A stretch of 64,000 bases of DNA from Pseudomonas parafulva (GTDB taxonomy: Bacteria; Pseudomonadota; Gammaproteobacteria; Pseudomonadales; Pseudomonadaceae): NCBI RefSeq assembly GCF_002021815.1, contig NZ_CP019952.1, positions 3,317,001 to 3,381,000 on the forward strand, in the 5' to 3' direction. Positions 25,470 through 34,125 of the stretch are shown in pieces; within the stretch, counting starts at the first letter, position 1; each line of letters opens with the position of its first letter. The notes beneath the pieces are model-generated. The model did not search any database, was not told the origin of the DNA, and saw only the letters and a list, made by a program, of their open reading frames with translations. Made by a program: the position numbers and the translations under genes.

Positions 25470-26756
25470 TTAGCGCGCCTGCAATTGTTTGCCGCGTGTT
25501 TCTGGCAGGCTTAGCGCTGCCACGATCACCACGCCATAGGACACGGCCGAGAACAAGCCGATACCCAGGCCCAGCGGCACCTGCTGCCCCAGCATACCAA
25601 TCAGCAGCGGGAACAGCGCCGCGACGATCTTGCCGACGTTGTAGCAAAAGCCCTGCCCCGAGCCGCGCACGCGCGTGGGAAACAGCTCGGTCAGAAAGGC
25701 CCCCATGCCGCTGAAGATGCCCGAGGCGAAAAAGCCCAGCGGGAAGCCCAACCACAGCATCACCCCATCACTGACGGGCATTTGCGTGTACAGCAGCACG
25801 ATGACGAACGAGCCTACGGCGAACAGGATGAAATTCTTTTTGCGCCCTAGCAGGTCGGACAGGTAGGCGCTGATCACGTAGCCCACGTAGGAGCCTACGA
25901 TCACCATCGCCAGGTAGCCGCCGGTACCCAGCACGCTCAGCCCGCGTTCGTTCTTCAGAAACGTGGGCAGCCAAGCGGTGATTGCGTAGTAGCCGCCCAG
26001 TGCGCCAGTGGTCAGCAGCGAGGCGCGCACGGTGGTCCAGAGCAGACCGGGGGCGAAGATTTCGTAGAAGTGCGATGGCGCCTCGGTGTCTTCGGCTGCC
26101 TTGGCCTGGCGGTAGACCTCCGGGTCTTTCACCAGCCGCCGAACGAAGATCACGAACACGGCCGGCACCAGCCCCAGTAAAAACAGCGCTCGCCAGGCCT
26201 GCTCCTGCGGCAACCAAGTGAAGAGCAGCGCGTACAGGATGGCCGTCAGCCCCCAACCAATGGCCCAGCCTGACTGCACCATGCCCACTGCCTTGCCGCG
26301 GTCTTGGGCACGGATGACCTCGCCGATGAGCACCGCGCCTGCCGTCCACTCACCGCCGAAGCCAAAGCCCATGAGGGTCCTGGCAATCAGCAGTTGCTCG
26401 TAGTTCTGGGCAAAGCCGCAGAGGAAGGTGAAGAAGGCGAACCACAGCACCGTCAGTTGCAGGGTGCGGACCCGGCCGATGCGGTCGGAGAGAATGCCGG
26501 CCACCCAGCCACCGATGGCCGAAGCGACCAGGGTACTGGTGTGGATCAGCCCGGCCTCGGTGGTGGTGATGCCCCATAGCATGATCAGCGTGGGGATGAC
26601 GAAGCTCAGCATCTGCGTGTCCATGCCGTCCAGGCCATAGCCGATCTTGCAGCTCCAGAAGGTGCGCCGTTGTTGCTGATCGATGTCGCGGTACCAGGCA
26701 AAAGGCCCGGAGGAGGATGGGGAACTGACCTGCTGCTGCGTGCCGGTGGGGTTCAT
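25470..26756 (-). CDS. MFS transporter (metabolite:H+ symporter type)
   Basis: 428 residues, about 12 transmembrane helices, with the MFS A-loop GILSDRIGRVRTLQ and the FGFGGEWTAGAVLIGE motif common in aromatic acid, sialic acid and metabolite H+ symporters. A hydrophilic N-terminus of about 30 residues precedes helix 1. It leads the pxpABC operon with a nine-base gap, so import of 5-oxoproline or a related compound is inferred. Divergent from a LysR gene that probably controls it. Confidence 0.88.
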   Translation of the reverse strand: MNPTGTQQQVSSPSSSGPFAWYRDIDQQQRRTFWSCKIGYGLDGMDTQMLSFVIPTLIMLWGITTTEAGLIHTSTLVASAIGGWVAGILSDRIGRVRTLQLTVLWFAFFTFLCGFAQNYEQLLIARTLMGFGFGGEWTAGAVLIGEVIRAQDRGKAVGMVQSGWAIGWGLTAILYALLFTWLPQEQAWRALFLLGLVPAVFVIFVRRLVKDPEVYRQAKAAEDTEAPSHFYEIFAPGLLWTTVRASLLTTGALGGYYAITAWLPTFLKNERGLSVLGTGGYLAMVIVGSYVGYVISAYLSDLLGRKKNFILFAVGSFVIVLLYTQMPVSDGVMLWLGFPLGFFASGIFSGMGAFLTELFPTRVRGSGQGFCYNVGKIVAALFPLLIGMLGQQVPLGLGIGLFSAVSYGVVIVAALSLPETRGKQLQAR

Positions 26757-26886
26757 GGATGCCTCGGCTTGTTGGTATTGTTTTATGGGGCGACAGCAAA
26801 GGTCGCGGCCTGGGCTTCATGTTCAGAGCACGCGGCGCTGACGTCCAACGAGAAAAACCCTGGGTCTGGAACAAGAAAAACTGATC

Positions 26887-27813
26887 ATGAACCTTCGCTT
26901 TCTCGAAACGTTCGTCTGGGTCGCTCGTCTCAAGAGCTTCCGCCTGACCGCGCAGAAGCTGTTCACCACCCAGGCGTCGGTGTCCAGCCGTATCGCGGCG
27001 CTGGAGGCCGACCTTGGCGTCAAGCTGCTGTTGCGCGACTCGCGCGGGGTCAGCCTGACTCCGGAAGGCAGCAAGGTGCTGGAACATGCCGAGCGCATGC
27101 TGGAAACCGCCAAGGCGCTCAAACAGTCGCTGGACAGCGACCGGGCCAAGGTCGGGCGTATTCGTCTCGGGGTGATGGACACGGTCATTCATACCTGGAT
27201 GAGCGCGCTGGTGGCCGAATTGACCGAGCGCTATCCGCAGGTGGAAATCGAACTCATCGCCGACACGGCGCTGAACCTGCGCGAACAACTGCACAAGGGT
27301 TTTTTGGACGTTATCGTGCAAACAGACTTACTGCGCGAGCCCTCGATCCGCAGCCTGGATCTGGCGCGCTACCCGATGGGCTGGATAGTCGCGGCAGGCT
27401 CGCACCTGCACAGGGACTACACGTCACTGATCGAGCTGGGGCGCGAGCGCATCGTGACATTCTCGAAGAATTCACGGCCGCATCAGGAAGTGCTGGCCTT
27501 GTTGCAAGGTGCCGGGGCGCAAACGCCGAGGTTGAACTGTGTCAATTCGGTAGCGGCTATTACCCGCTTGTTGCGCGACGGCTTTGGCATTGGGGCCTTG
27601 CCGCCTGCCCTGGTAGAGGCCGAACTGAACCAGGGTGACCTGGTGCTGCTGGCTGGGCTTGAGCCCCCGCCGAGCCTGGAACTGGTGGTGGCCTGGCAGA
27701 CCGGGGTGGCGTTGGTGGAGGAAGTGGTTGGAGTTTGTCGGCAGGTACTGGAGCGCTATGCACAGGATGTGGGCGGGCAACGGATCGTGCTGGTGCCGGG
27801 GACTATGGGCTGA
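26887..27813 (+). CDS. LysR-family transcriptional regulator (probable regulator of the pxp operon)
   Basis: 308 residues. N-terminal winged helix-turn-helix MNLRFLETFVWVARLKSFRLTAQKL...ASVSSRIAALEADLG (1-50) and a LysR substrate domain with RIRLGVMDTVIHTW and GIGALPPALVEAEL. Transcribed divergently from the MFS-pxpABC operon across a 130-base gap, the classical LysR arrangement. No convincing T-N11-A operator was found by eye. Confidence 0.9.
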   Translation: MNLRFLETFVWVARLKSFRLTAQKLFTTQASVSSRIAALEADLGVKLLLRDSRGVSLTPEGSKVLEHAERMLETAKALKQSLDSDRAKVGRIRLGVMDTVIHTWMSALVAELTERYPQVEIELIADTALNLREQLHKGFLDVIVQTDLLREPSIRSLDLARYPMGWIVAAGSHLHRDYTSLIELGRERIVTFSKNSRPHQEVLALLQGAGAQTPRLNCVNSVAAITRLLRDGFGIGALPPALVEAELNQGDLVLLAGLEPPPSLELVVAWQTGVALVEEVVGVCRQVLERYAQDVGGQRIVLVPGTMG

Positions 27814-27902
27814 GGGTTTGTAGCCCGATTTGGAATGGGACCAGCCCAGGACCGGATGGGAGCGTAGCGCACTCCCGCTCATGCAGGGTGTCAGGACTTC
27901 AC

Positions 27903-28424
27903 CTAACGCCAACTCTCTTTCACCGCCCCACGTCGCCCACCCAGTATCAGCCGACCTATGCCCAACAACAGGCTTTCAACCACGAACGCCAGCACGAACC
28001 CGGCACCGACGCCCCAGCCGATGGCCTCAGGCGCCAGCAAAATCTGATAGCCGTAGCCGTTGAGCGTTTCTTCTAGCAGCCGCGGGTCGGCTTGCACCAG
28101 GACGTGCCAGGTACGCTGCGCCCATGAACCTTGCAGCGCTTGCCATTCGTCTTCAAGCAGCTGGTTGCGAATCATCAGGCTTTCGATGCTGTTGGCGTCA
28201 CTGAGAAAGACCGGGTCGTCACTGCTGCGGTAGTGTCGCAACAAGGCTTGCAGATCGCCGTTGAAAAAGCGCTCGGCTGTCTGGCGGAAGCCGTCCAGCG
28301 CTTCGCGTGACTCGAACAGGTGGGCCTCCACGCGCTGGCTGTAATCCTTGACCAGCCCCGGGACCTGGATGCCGGCCAATAGCCCGAAGGTGAACAGCAG
28401 CAACCGCAGGTAACTTCTGAACAT
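27903..28424 (-). CDS. DUF2937 membrane protein
   Basis: 173 residues, with an N-terminal hydrophobic segment (LRLLLFTFGLLAGIQVPGLV) and a C-terminal one (GAGFVLAFVVESLLLGIGRLI), and a helical, charged periplasmic middle containing the FRQTAERFFNGDLQALLRHY stretch. This fits DUF2937, a family of unknown function. It lies nine bases after the YafJ-type gene and is probably co-transcribed. Confidence 0.82.
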   Translation of the reverse strand: MFRSYLRLLLFTFGLLAGIQVPGLVKDYSQRVEAHLFESREALDGFRQTAERFFNGDLQALLRHYRSSDDPVFLSDANSIESLMIRNQLLEDEWQALQGSWAQRTWHVLVQADPRLLEETLNGYGYQILLAPEAIGWGVGAGFVLAFVVESLLLGIGRLILGGRRGAVKESWR

Positions 28425-28433
28425 GCAGCATCC

Positions 28434-29207
28434 TTAGCTTTGTCCGTGCGCGGTGCACTCGCCGTGCCGCCACAGGGCCCACTGACCTGGCGCGTAGCGG
28501 TTCCAGGTTTCGTTCTCGGTCAAGGCCTCGGTGGCGATCACCGTGACCACGTCGTTGGGGGTGGTTTGGGTATGGAAATCGACGATCAGGTCGACATCCT
28601 TCAGCCGTGCCGCGCCAAACGGCGCGCGACGGGTAATGTGGACCAGCTTCGTCGAACAGAAGCAGAACAGCCAGTCACCATCGCTGAGCATGCAGTTGAA
28701 CACGCCGCGGGCGCGATAACCGGCACAGGCTTCGACCAGCACCGGCAGTAACTGTTCCACCGGCACCGGCTCCGGGAAGGCGCCGCGGATGCGATTGAGC
28801 AGATCACAGAAGGCCGCCTCGCTGTCGGTATCACCAATGGGCTGGTAAAAGTTTGTGGAGCCGGTGAAGTCACCCAGCTGGCCGTTGTGGGCAAAGCACC
28901 AGTTGCGCCCCCACATCTCGCGCATGAAGGGGTGGGTGTTGGCCAGGCAGACCTTGCCCACATTGGCCTGGCGGATGTGGCCGATCACTACTTCGCTCTT
29001 GATCGGGTAGCGCCTTACCAGGTTGGCCACCTCGGACTCGCTGCTGGCGGCGGGGTCCTGGAACAGGCGCAGGCCGCGCCCTTCGTAGAAGCCGATGCCC
29101 CAGCCGTCACGGTGCGGGCCAGTGCGACCGCCGCGCTGTATCAGGCCGGTGAAGCTGAAGACGATGTCGGTGGGGACGTTGGCACTCATGCCCAGCAGTT
29201 CGCACAT
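28434..29207 (-). CDS. Class II glutamine amidotransferase (YafJ-like)
   Basis: 257 residues. The mature N-terminus would be Cys2 ([17 protein letters not shown]), the Ntn nucleophile. [18 protein letters not shown] and the oxyanion/substrate block [12 protein letters not shown] with GDTDSEAAF complete the glutaminase domain. There is no partner synthase domain, as in E. coli YafJ. Role unknown; a protein or small-molecule deamidase is possible. Confidence 0.9.
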   Translation of the reverse strand: MCELLGMSANVPTDIVFSFTGLIQRGGRTGPHRDGWGIGFYEGRGLRLFQDPAASSESEVANLVRRYPIKSEVVIGHIRQANVGKVCLANTHPFMREMWGRNWCFAHNGQLGDFTGSTNFYQPIGDTDSEAAFCDLLNRIRGAFPEPVPVEQLLPVLVEACAGYRARGVFNCMLSDGDWLFCFCSTKLVHITRRAPFGAARLKDVDLIVDFHTQTTPNDVVTVIATEALTENETWNRYAPGQWALWRHGECTAHGQS

Positions 29208-29221
29208 GGCGGTGTCTCCGT

Positions 29222-29716
29222 TTACAGGCGGGGCTCGACCCGGCCGGCGCCAGCAGGCAGCACAGGCGGGTCGTCACGGTAACGATCGCCACGCTCGGCG
29301 GCCAAGGGCTCCCCCGGCGCCAGCGCCTGCGCTTCGGCGGCCTCGCGCTGGGCGGCGGCTTCGGCCCGCAGGCGGCGCTCGCGGGCGCGTTTCTCCAGCG
29401 GCCAACGCACTAGCACGAACAGGAAATACAGCACGAAGGCGATCATGCCGTACATGGCGAAGTCCGACACTGCGCGCCAGGCGTTGTTGCCCACCTTGAA
29501 GGCGACATCCAGTACCGTGATGGCAATGGCCGGGGCGAAGCTGTCCTTGACCGGGTCGACCACGGTCGGCGTAAACAGCAGCACCGCCAGCACGACGCGC
29601 AGCGGTTCGCGCAGCCAGCGCCACATCCAGCCGGTAAGCTTGAAGCCCACCAGAAGGCAGCCCAGGGCGGCCACGGCGTAGAGGCCCCAGGCCAGGGTGT
29701 AGTCGTTCTCGATCAT
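29222..29716 (-). CDS. Hypothetical membrane protein
   Basis: 164 residues with three hydrophobic segments (about 7-30, 39-52 and 87-107), then a basic, Ala/Arg/Glu-rich helical tail ([23 protein letters not shown]) and a Pro-rich end. I recognise no domain. It is 14 bases upstream of the YafJ-type gene on the same strand, suggesting one operon with it and DUF2937. Confidence 0.75.
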   Translation of the reverse strand: MIENDYTLAWGLYAVAALGCLLVGFKLTGWMWRWLREPLRVVLAVLLFTPTVVDPVKDSFAPAIAITVLDVAFKVGNNAWRAVSDFAMYGMIAFVLYFLFVLVRWPLEKRARERRLRAEAAAQREAAEAQALAPGEPLAAERGDRYRDDPPVLPAGAGRVEPRL

Positions 29717-29843
29717 GGTAATCGTGCAAGCCAGGCAAAGAGGTGCCTATGATAAACACATTTCCTGGCGCACACAGTGTTTGCCTGTACCGGTGCAGCG
29801 CCGAAGCTGCCGGTAGCGCCCCTCAAGAACCGAGAGAAATTCG

Positions 29844-31886
29844 ATGCCAAGCACCCACTTGCCGCCCCTGGCCAGAGCCGACGATGCGACCGACCCCTAC
29901 GCGTGGTTGCAACAGCGTGACGATCCCCAGGTACTGGCTTACCTCGAAGCGGAAAATGCCTATCAGCAAGCCTGTCTGGCCGATCAGGCCCCCTTGCGCG
30001 AACAGGTGTTCGAGGAGATCAAAGGCCGCATCCAGGAAACCGATCTGTCCCTGCCATCGCCGTGGGGGCCCTACCTGTACTACACCCGCACCACCGCAGG
30101 CGATGAATACCCCCGCCATTATCGCTGCCCACGCCCTGCCGATGATTCCAACACGGTCGATGAAGGCCTGGAGCAACTGTTGCTCGACCCAAACGCCCTG
30201 GCAGGCTGCGGCTTTCTCTCGCTGGGGGCGTTCAACGTCAGTCCCGACCATCGCCTGTTGGCTTATAGCCTGGACACCAGCGGCGACGAAATCTACACCT
30301 TGTACGTCAAGGATCTGGCCACGGGCGATGTAACGACCCTGCCCTTCGACGACTGCGATGGCAGCCTGACCTGGGCCAATGACAGCCGTACGCTGTTCTT
30401 TGCCGAACTCGACGATACCCACCGCCCTTGGCGGCTGTACCGGCATACGTTGGGTCAGGAAGGTGCCCAGCGGGTATTCGAGGAGCCCGATGGCCGGTTC
30501 TTCCTGCACTGTTACCGCACCAGCTCCGAACGCCAGTTGGTGCTGCTGCTCAACAGCAAGACCACCAGCGAAGCCTGGGTGCTGGACGCGGCCACGCCGC
30601 AAGCGCCGTTCACCTGCCTGGCACCGCGTGTGGAAGGCCATGAGTACTTCCCCGATCATGGCCTGCTCGATGGGCAGTGGCGATGGTTCATCCGCACCAA
30701 CCAAGACGGTATCAACTTCGCCCTGTATCACGCCCCGGCCGACCCCGTGCCAAGCCGTGCCCAGTGGCAACGGCTGGTCGCCCATCGCGATGACATCATG
30801 CTTGAAGGACTGAGCCTCAATGCCAGCGCATTGACCCTGAGCCTGCGTGATGGCGGCTTGCCGATCATCGAAGTGCGCCCACAGGGTCTGCCGCCCTACC
30901 GGGTGGATTTACCTGACGCGGCCTACAGCCTGTACGTGCAGGACAGCCTGGAATTCGACAGCCCTCGGGTACGCTTGCGCTACGAAGCGCTGAACCGGCC
31001 GGCCCAGGTACGTCAGCTGGCGCTGGCCACTGGCGCGCAGGAGGTGCTCAAGCAGACGCCGGTGCTGGGGCCCTTCAATGCCGACGCCTATGTCAGCGAG
31101 CGCCTGTGGGCCACCGCGGCAGACGGTACCCAAGTGCCGATCAGCCTGGTGCGACGGCGCCAGGATGTGGGTCGCACCACACCGCTCTACCTGTACGGGT
31201 ACGGCGCCTATGGCGAGAGCCTGGACCCATGGTTCTCCCATGCGCGGCTGAGCCTGCTGGAACGTGGTGTAGCGTTTGCCATCGCCCATGTGCGCGGCGG
31301 CGGCGAGCTGGGCGAGGCCTGGTACCGTGCCGGCAAGCAGGAACACAAGCACAATTCCTTCAGCGATTTCATCGCGTGCGCCGAACACCTGATCAACGCA
31401 GGCGTGACATCCTCTGCAACCCTGGCCATCAGTGGGGGCAGTGCCGGCGGGCTGCTGATCGGCGCCGTGTTGAACCTGCGTCCCGAGCTGTTTCGCTGCG
31501 CCATCGCCGAGGTGCCCTTTGTGGATGTGCTCAACACCATGCTCGACCCTGAGCTGCCGTTGACGGTGACCGAGTATGACGAATGGGGCAATCCCGCGGA
31601 GCCTGAGGTGTACGAGCGCATCAAGGCCTATGCGCCGTATGAGAACGTGAAAGCCCAGCCCTACCCGGCCATGCTGGTGGTGGCAGGCTACAACGACAGC
31701 CGAGTGCAGTACTGGGAAGCGGCCAAGTGGGTCGCCCGCCTGCGTACGCGCAAGACCGATGACAACCTGCTGCTGCTCAAGACCGAGATGGGTGCCGGGC
31801 ATGGGGGTATGAGCGGGCGCTACCAGGGGTTGAAGGACGTGGCCTTGGAGTATGGGTTTGTGCTGGGTGAGCTGGGGGTTGTCTGA
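29844..31886 (+). CDS. ptrB: Oligopeptidase B (serine protease S9A)
   Basis: 680 residues, a prolyl-oligopeptidase-fold enzyme that cuts short peptides after Arg or Lys. The beta-propeller precedes a C-terminal alpha/beta-hydrolase domain with Ser533 in SGGSAGGLLIG, Asp618 in YNDSRVQYWEAAKW and His653 in GAGHGGMSGR, spaced as in E. coli PtrB. No signal peptide, so cytoplasmic or periplasmic by leakage. The start MPSTHLPPLARADDATDPY follows GAGAGAAA. Monocistronic. Confidence 0.95.
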   Translation: MPSTHLPPLARADDATDPYAWLQQRDDPQVLAYLEAENAYQQACLADQAPLREQVFEEIKGRIQETDLSLPSPWGPYLYYTRTTAGDEYPRHYRCPRPADDSNTVDEGLEQLLLDPNALAGCGFLSLGAFNVSPDHRLLAYSLDTSGDEIYTLYVKDLATGDVTTLPFDDCDGSLTWANDSRTLFFAELDDTHRPWRLYRHTLGQEGAQRVFEEPDGRFFLHCYRTSSERQLVLLLNSKTTSEAWVLDAATPQAPFTCLAPRVEGHEYFPDHGLLDGQWRWFIRTNQDGINFALYHAPADPVPSRAQWQRLVAHRDDIMLEGLSLNASALTLSLRDGGLPIIEVRPQGLPPYRVDLPDAAYSLYVQDSLEFDSPRVRLRYEALNRPAQVRQLALATGAQEVLKQTPVLGPFNADAYVSERLWATAADGTQVPISLVRRRQDVGRTTPLYLYGYGAYGESLDPWFSHARLSLLERGVAFAIAHVRGGGELGEAWYRAGKQEHKHNSFSDFIACAEHLINAGVTSSATLAISGGSAGGLLIGAVLNLRPELFRCAIAEVPFVDVLNTMLDPELPLTVTEYDEWGNPAEPEVYERIKAYAPYENVKAQPYPAMLVVAGYNDSRVQYWEAAKWVARLRTRKTDDNLLLLKTEMGAGHGGMSGRYQGLKDVALEYGFVLGELGVV

Positions 31887-31980
31887 GGCGCCGGGCTGTT
31901 TTGTGCGCGCAGCGGCCCCAGCGATCTGAGTTCATGCATGACGGCAAGCCGCAAGGTGAGGTGTGGACGGCCGCCTTCGA

Positions 31981-32259
31981 TCACTCCTGATCCCGCCCCG
32001 GCTTCTCTAGATCCTGCCGCAACCCTGGCAGTGGCTGGTCCTTGGGCGGGCCGGGCACTGGCATTGGCGGTAGCAAGGGTGCCCCTTGGGAGGTGCCGGT
32101 GGCTTTGGGCGGGCTGCTTGGGGTGATCTGCGGATACGGCGTGGGGGTGGGTGTACCCGGCGCACCGGGTACAGGCGTGGTCAACCGCGGCGGCGTGCTG
32201 GCAGCGTGAGCCGCAGGCACGCCCGCCACCAAGACCACGGCGAGAATCGCAGCAAGCAT
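31981..32259 (-). CDS. Small secreted proline-rich protein
   Basis: 92 residues. Signal peptide MLAAILAVVLVAGVPAAHA, then a low-complexity mature part rich in Pro, Thr, Gly and Ser (TPPRLTTPVPGAPGTPTPTP) ending in a charged DLEKPGRDQE. AGGAGG lies at ideal distance before ATG, which supports expression. I recognise no domain; a periplasmic or surface linker-like peptide is possible. Confidence 0.7.
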   Translation of the reverse strand: MLAAILAVVLVAGVPAAHAASTPPRLTTPVPGAPGTPTPTPYPQITPSSPPKATGTSQGAPLLPPMPVPGPPKDQPLPGLRQDLEKPGRDQE

Positions 32260-32391
32260 CGGCAACCTCCTGTTCAGAATCTTCCTACAGGCTACGCCCA
32301 TATGACATTTTTCGCCTGTGCGCCGATCATGCAGCCGCGCTAGACTCGACGGCATAACCGTCATTTGCCTGATCAGAACGAAGGAAACACC

Positions 32392-32760
32392 ATGACCTCC
32401 TCTACTTCCGCTGCCACTGCGCGCCTGGACCGCATCCTCGCCGATGCCAAGCGCGACAAGGAAATGGGCTACCGCGACAAGGCCCTGAGGATGTACCCGC
32501 ACGTGTGCGGGCGTTGTGCACGCGAGTTCGCCGGCAAGCGCCTGAGTGAGCTTACCGTGCACCACCGTGACCACAACCACGACAACAATCCCCAGGACGG
32601 CTCCAACTGGGAGCTGCTGTGCCTGTACTGCCATGACAACGAACACTCGCGCTACACCGATCAGCAATACTTCAGCGAAGGCTCCACCAGCACCCCAAGC
32701 ATTGCCAAGGCTACCCACAACCCGTTCGCGGCACTGGCAGGCATGCTGAAGAAGGACTGA
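32392..32760 (+). CDS. YajD-family HNH nuclease-like protein
   Basis: 122 residues. A CGRC zinc knuckle (about 40-43) and LYCHDNEH form the metal site, and LTVHHRDHNHDNNPQDGSNWELLC carries the HNH signature with the characteristic His pair. E. coli YajD is the named relative; cellular function is unknown. AAGGAAA precedes the ATG. Confidence 0.88.
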   Translation: MTSSTSAATARLDRILADAKRDKEMGYRDKALRMYPHVCGRCAREFAGKRLSELTVHHRDHNHDNNPQDGSNWELLCLYCHDNEHSRYTDQQYFSEGSTSTPSIAKATHNPFAALAGMLKKD

Positions 32761-32792
32761 CCAGCACCCCCCCACCATGACCGGGCAACCCG

Positions 32793-32798
32793 TATAAT
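32793..32798 (+). promoter_or_regulatory. Consensus -10 element upstream of the SpoU-type methyltransferase
   Basis: TATAAT preceded by CCCG, 29 bases before the GTG start. No clear -35 at 17 bases upstream, but the perfect hexamer in GC-rich DNA supports a sigma-70 promoter. Confidence 0.6.
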
Positions 32799-32827
32799 CG
32801 CGTCTTTTTTGCGAAGGGCCCCGGTTC

Positions 32828-33298
32828 GTGGCTAACAAACGATACAGTTGCATCGGCCTGTTCAACCCCAAGTCGGCCGAAAACGTAGGCTCGGTAATGC
32901 GTGCGGCTGGCTGCTACGGGGTCAACTCGGTGTTCTATACCGGCAAGCGCTACGAGCGCGCGCGGGACTTCGTGACCGACACCAAGCGCGTGCACTACGA
33001 CATTCCACTGATCGGCATCGATGACCTGCAACGCATCATCCCGCTGGGCTGCACCCCGGTGGCCGTGGAACTGGTCGAAGGCGCCCGCCCCCTGCCCGAC
33101 TACACCCACCCGGACCGCGCCATCTACATCTTCGGCCCCGAAGACGGCAGCCTCAGCCCTGAGGTAAGGGCCTGGTGCGAGGAAACCATCTACATTCCCA
33201 CCACCGGCTGCATGAACCTGGCGGCCACGGTGAACGTGGTGCTGTACGACCGTCTGGCCAAGGGCCTGAACACCCGCTCGGGCCCAAAATTCAAGTGA
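32828..33298 (+). CDS. SpoU/TrmH-family RNA 2'-O-methyltransferase
   Basis: 156 residues, a minimal SPOUT domain. Motif 1 is IGLFNPKSAENVGSVMRAAG (about 10-29), motif 2 YIFGPEDGSLSPE (about 98-110) and motif 3 IYIPTTGCMNLAATVNVVLYD (about 120-140), building the knotted SAM site. The substrate is tRNA or rRNA but cannot be assigned. The GTG start (MANKRYSC) follows GAAGGG. Confidence 0.9.
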   Translation: MANKRYSCIGLFNPKSAENVGSVMRAAGCYGVNSVFYTGKRYERARDFVTDTKRVHYDIPLIGIDDLQRIIPLGCTPVAVELVEGARPLPDYTHPDRAIYIFGPEDGSLSPEVRAWCEETIYIPTTGCMNLAATVNVVLYDRLAKGLNTRSGPKFK

Positions 33299-33402
33299 TG
33301 GGTGCGCTGTCATGACCGCCAGGAGGTTCGCCTGGCACATCGAGTGAACGTCGCCGGCCGCAGGCAGGTCAGCTGCTTACACATCACCAAGAGGGCTTAC
33401 CA

Positions 33403-33744
33403 ATGCTTGATAATCACTCTGATGCACCGTTGCAGGAAAAGAACGTCCATGGCATGGAACGCGCCACTTCGTTGGCCGGCGGTGCTTTGCTGGTGGGCAA
33501 AGGACTGAGCCAGGGCGGTATCGTAGGGCTGTTCAAGATAGCCGTCGGTGGCCTGGCGCTGGTGCGCGGCTTCACTGGGCATTGCGCCACCAAGGCGTGG
33601 TTGCAGCACCACCGCGATCAGTACAACCAGCTGAAATCGGACCTCAAGCGTACTGGGGACGAGCTGACTGCACTGAAGGACAGTGCCAAAGCGGCCACCG
33701 AAGGCGTGACAGTGACCGGCAAGGATCCTGTCGCTGGGGTGTGA
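33403..33744 (+). CDS. DUF2892-like membrane protein
   Basis: 113 residues. A Gly-rich hydrophobic stretch (ATSLAGGALLVGKGLSQGGIVGLFKIAVGGLALVRG, about 21-56) resembles the YgaP/DUF2892 paired-helix domain, followed by GHCATKAWLQ and a charged C-terminal helix. Function unknown. Preceded by GAGGGC about eight bases before ATG. Confidence 0.72.
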   Translation: MLDNHSDAPLQEKNVHGMERATSLAGGALLVGKGLSQGGIVGLFKIAVGGLALVRGFTGHCATKAWLQHHRDQYNQLKSDLKRTGDELTALKDSAKAATEGVTVTGKDPVAGV

Positions 33745-33765
33745 TGCCCTGGACTGTATCCTGGT

Positions 33766-33790
33766 CTTGCCGTGGCGGCGTTGCGGCAAG
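33766..33790 (+). terminator. Candidate terminator after the DUF2892-like gene
   Basis: 7-bp stem CTTGCCG/CGGCAAG with an 11-base loop, 22 bases after the stop codon. Weak support without a T-run. Confidence 0.35.
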
Positions 33791-33915
33791 GCGTCTACTT
33801 GACGGCTGCGGTTTGGTGTAGTGCTCACACATTCGATTTGAGGGCACCCGGGGCGACGTGCCTTCGGTCAGGGCCTGCGCCAGAGGCTCACGCATTCAAC
33901 TTCGTAGCACATATC

Positions 33916-34025
33916 GCCGGGGCCGCTTCGCGCCCCATCGCGGCACAAGGGCCGCTCCTACACTGGAAGCCGTAGCTCAAACCCTGTAGGGGCGGTCCTT
34001 GTGCCGCGATAGGCTGCGCAGCAGA
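33916..34025. repeat. Inverted REP pair (BIME)
   Basis: Two inverted copies of the putida-type REP (33916-33963 and 33984-34025) share ATCGCGGCACAAG and GCTCCTACA or its variant, with a 20-base spacer. Both arms have diverged from the palindromic core seen in the other pairs here. Confidence 0.85.
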
Positions 34026-34125
34026 CCCATAATCTGAGATTCCATACTGCTGGAACCGTTTTACGGATCCGATGACCTTCAAAAGTTGCGCAACACGTGG
34101 CTCCCACCGGGCATTGTGTAGCGCA

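Larger units (their letters stand above)
33745..34125. other. Gene-free stretch containing a REP pair
   Basis: About 380 bases between convergent genes. The left half has only a weak hairpin. The right half is a REP pair (33916-34025). No open frame here has a ribosome site or recognisable product. Confidence 0.6.
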
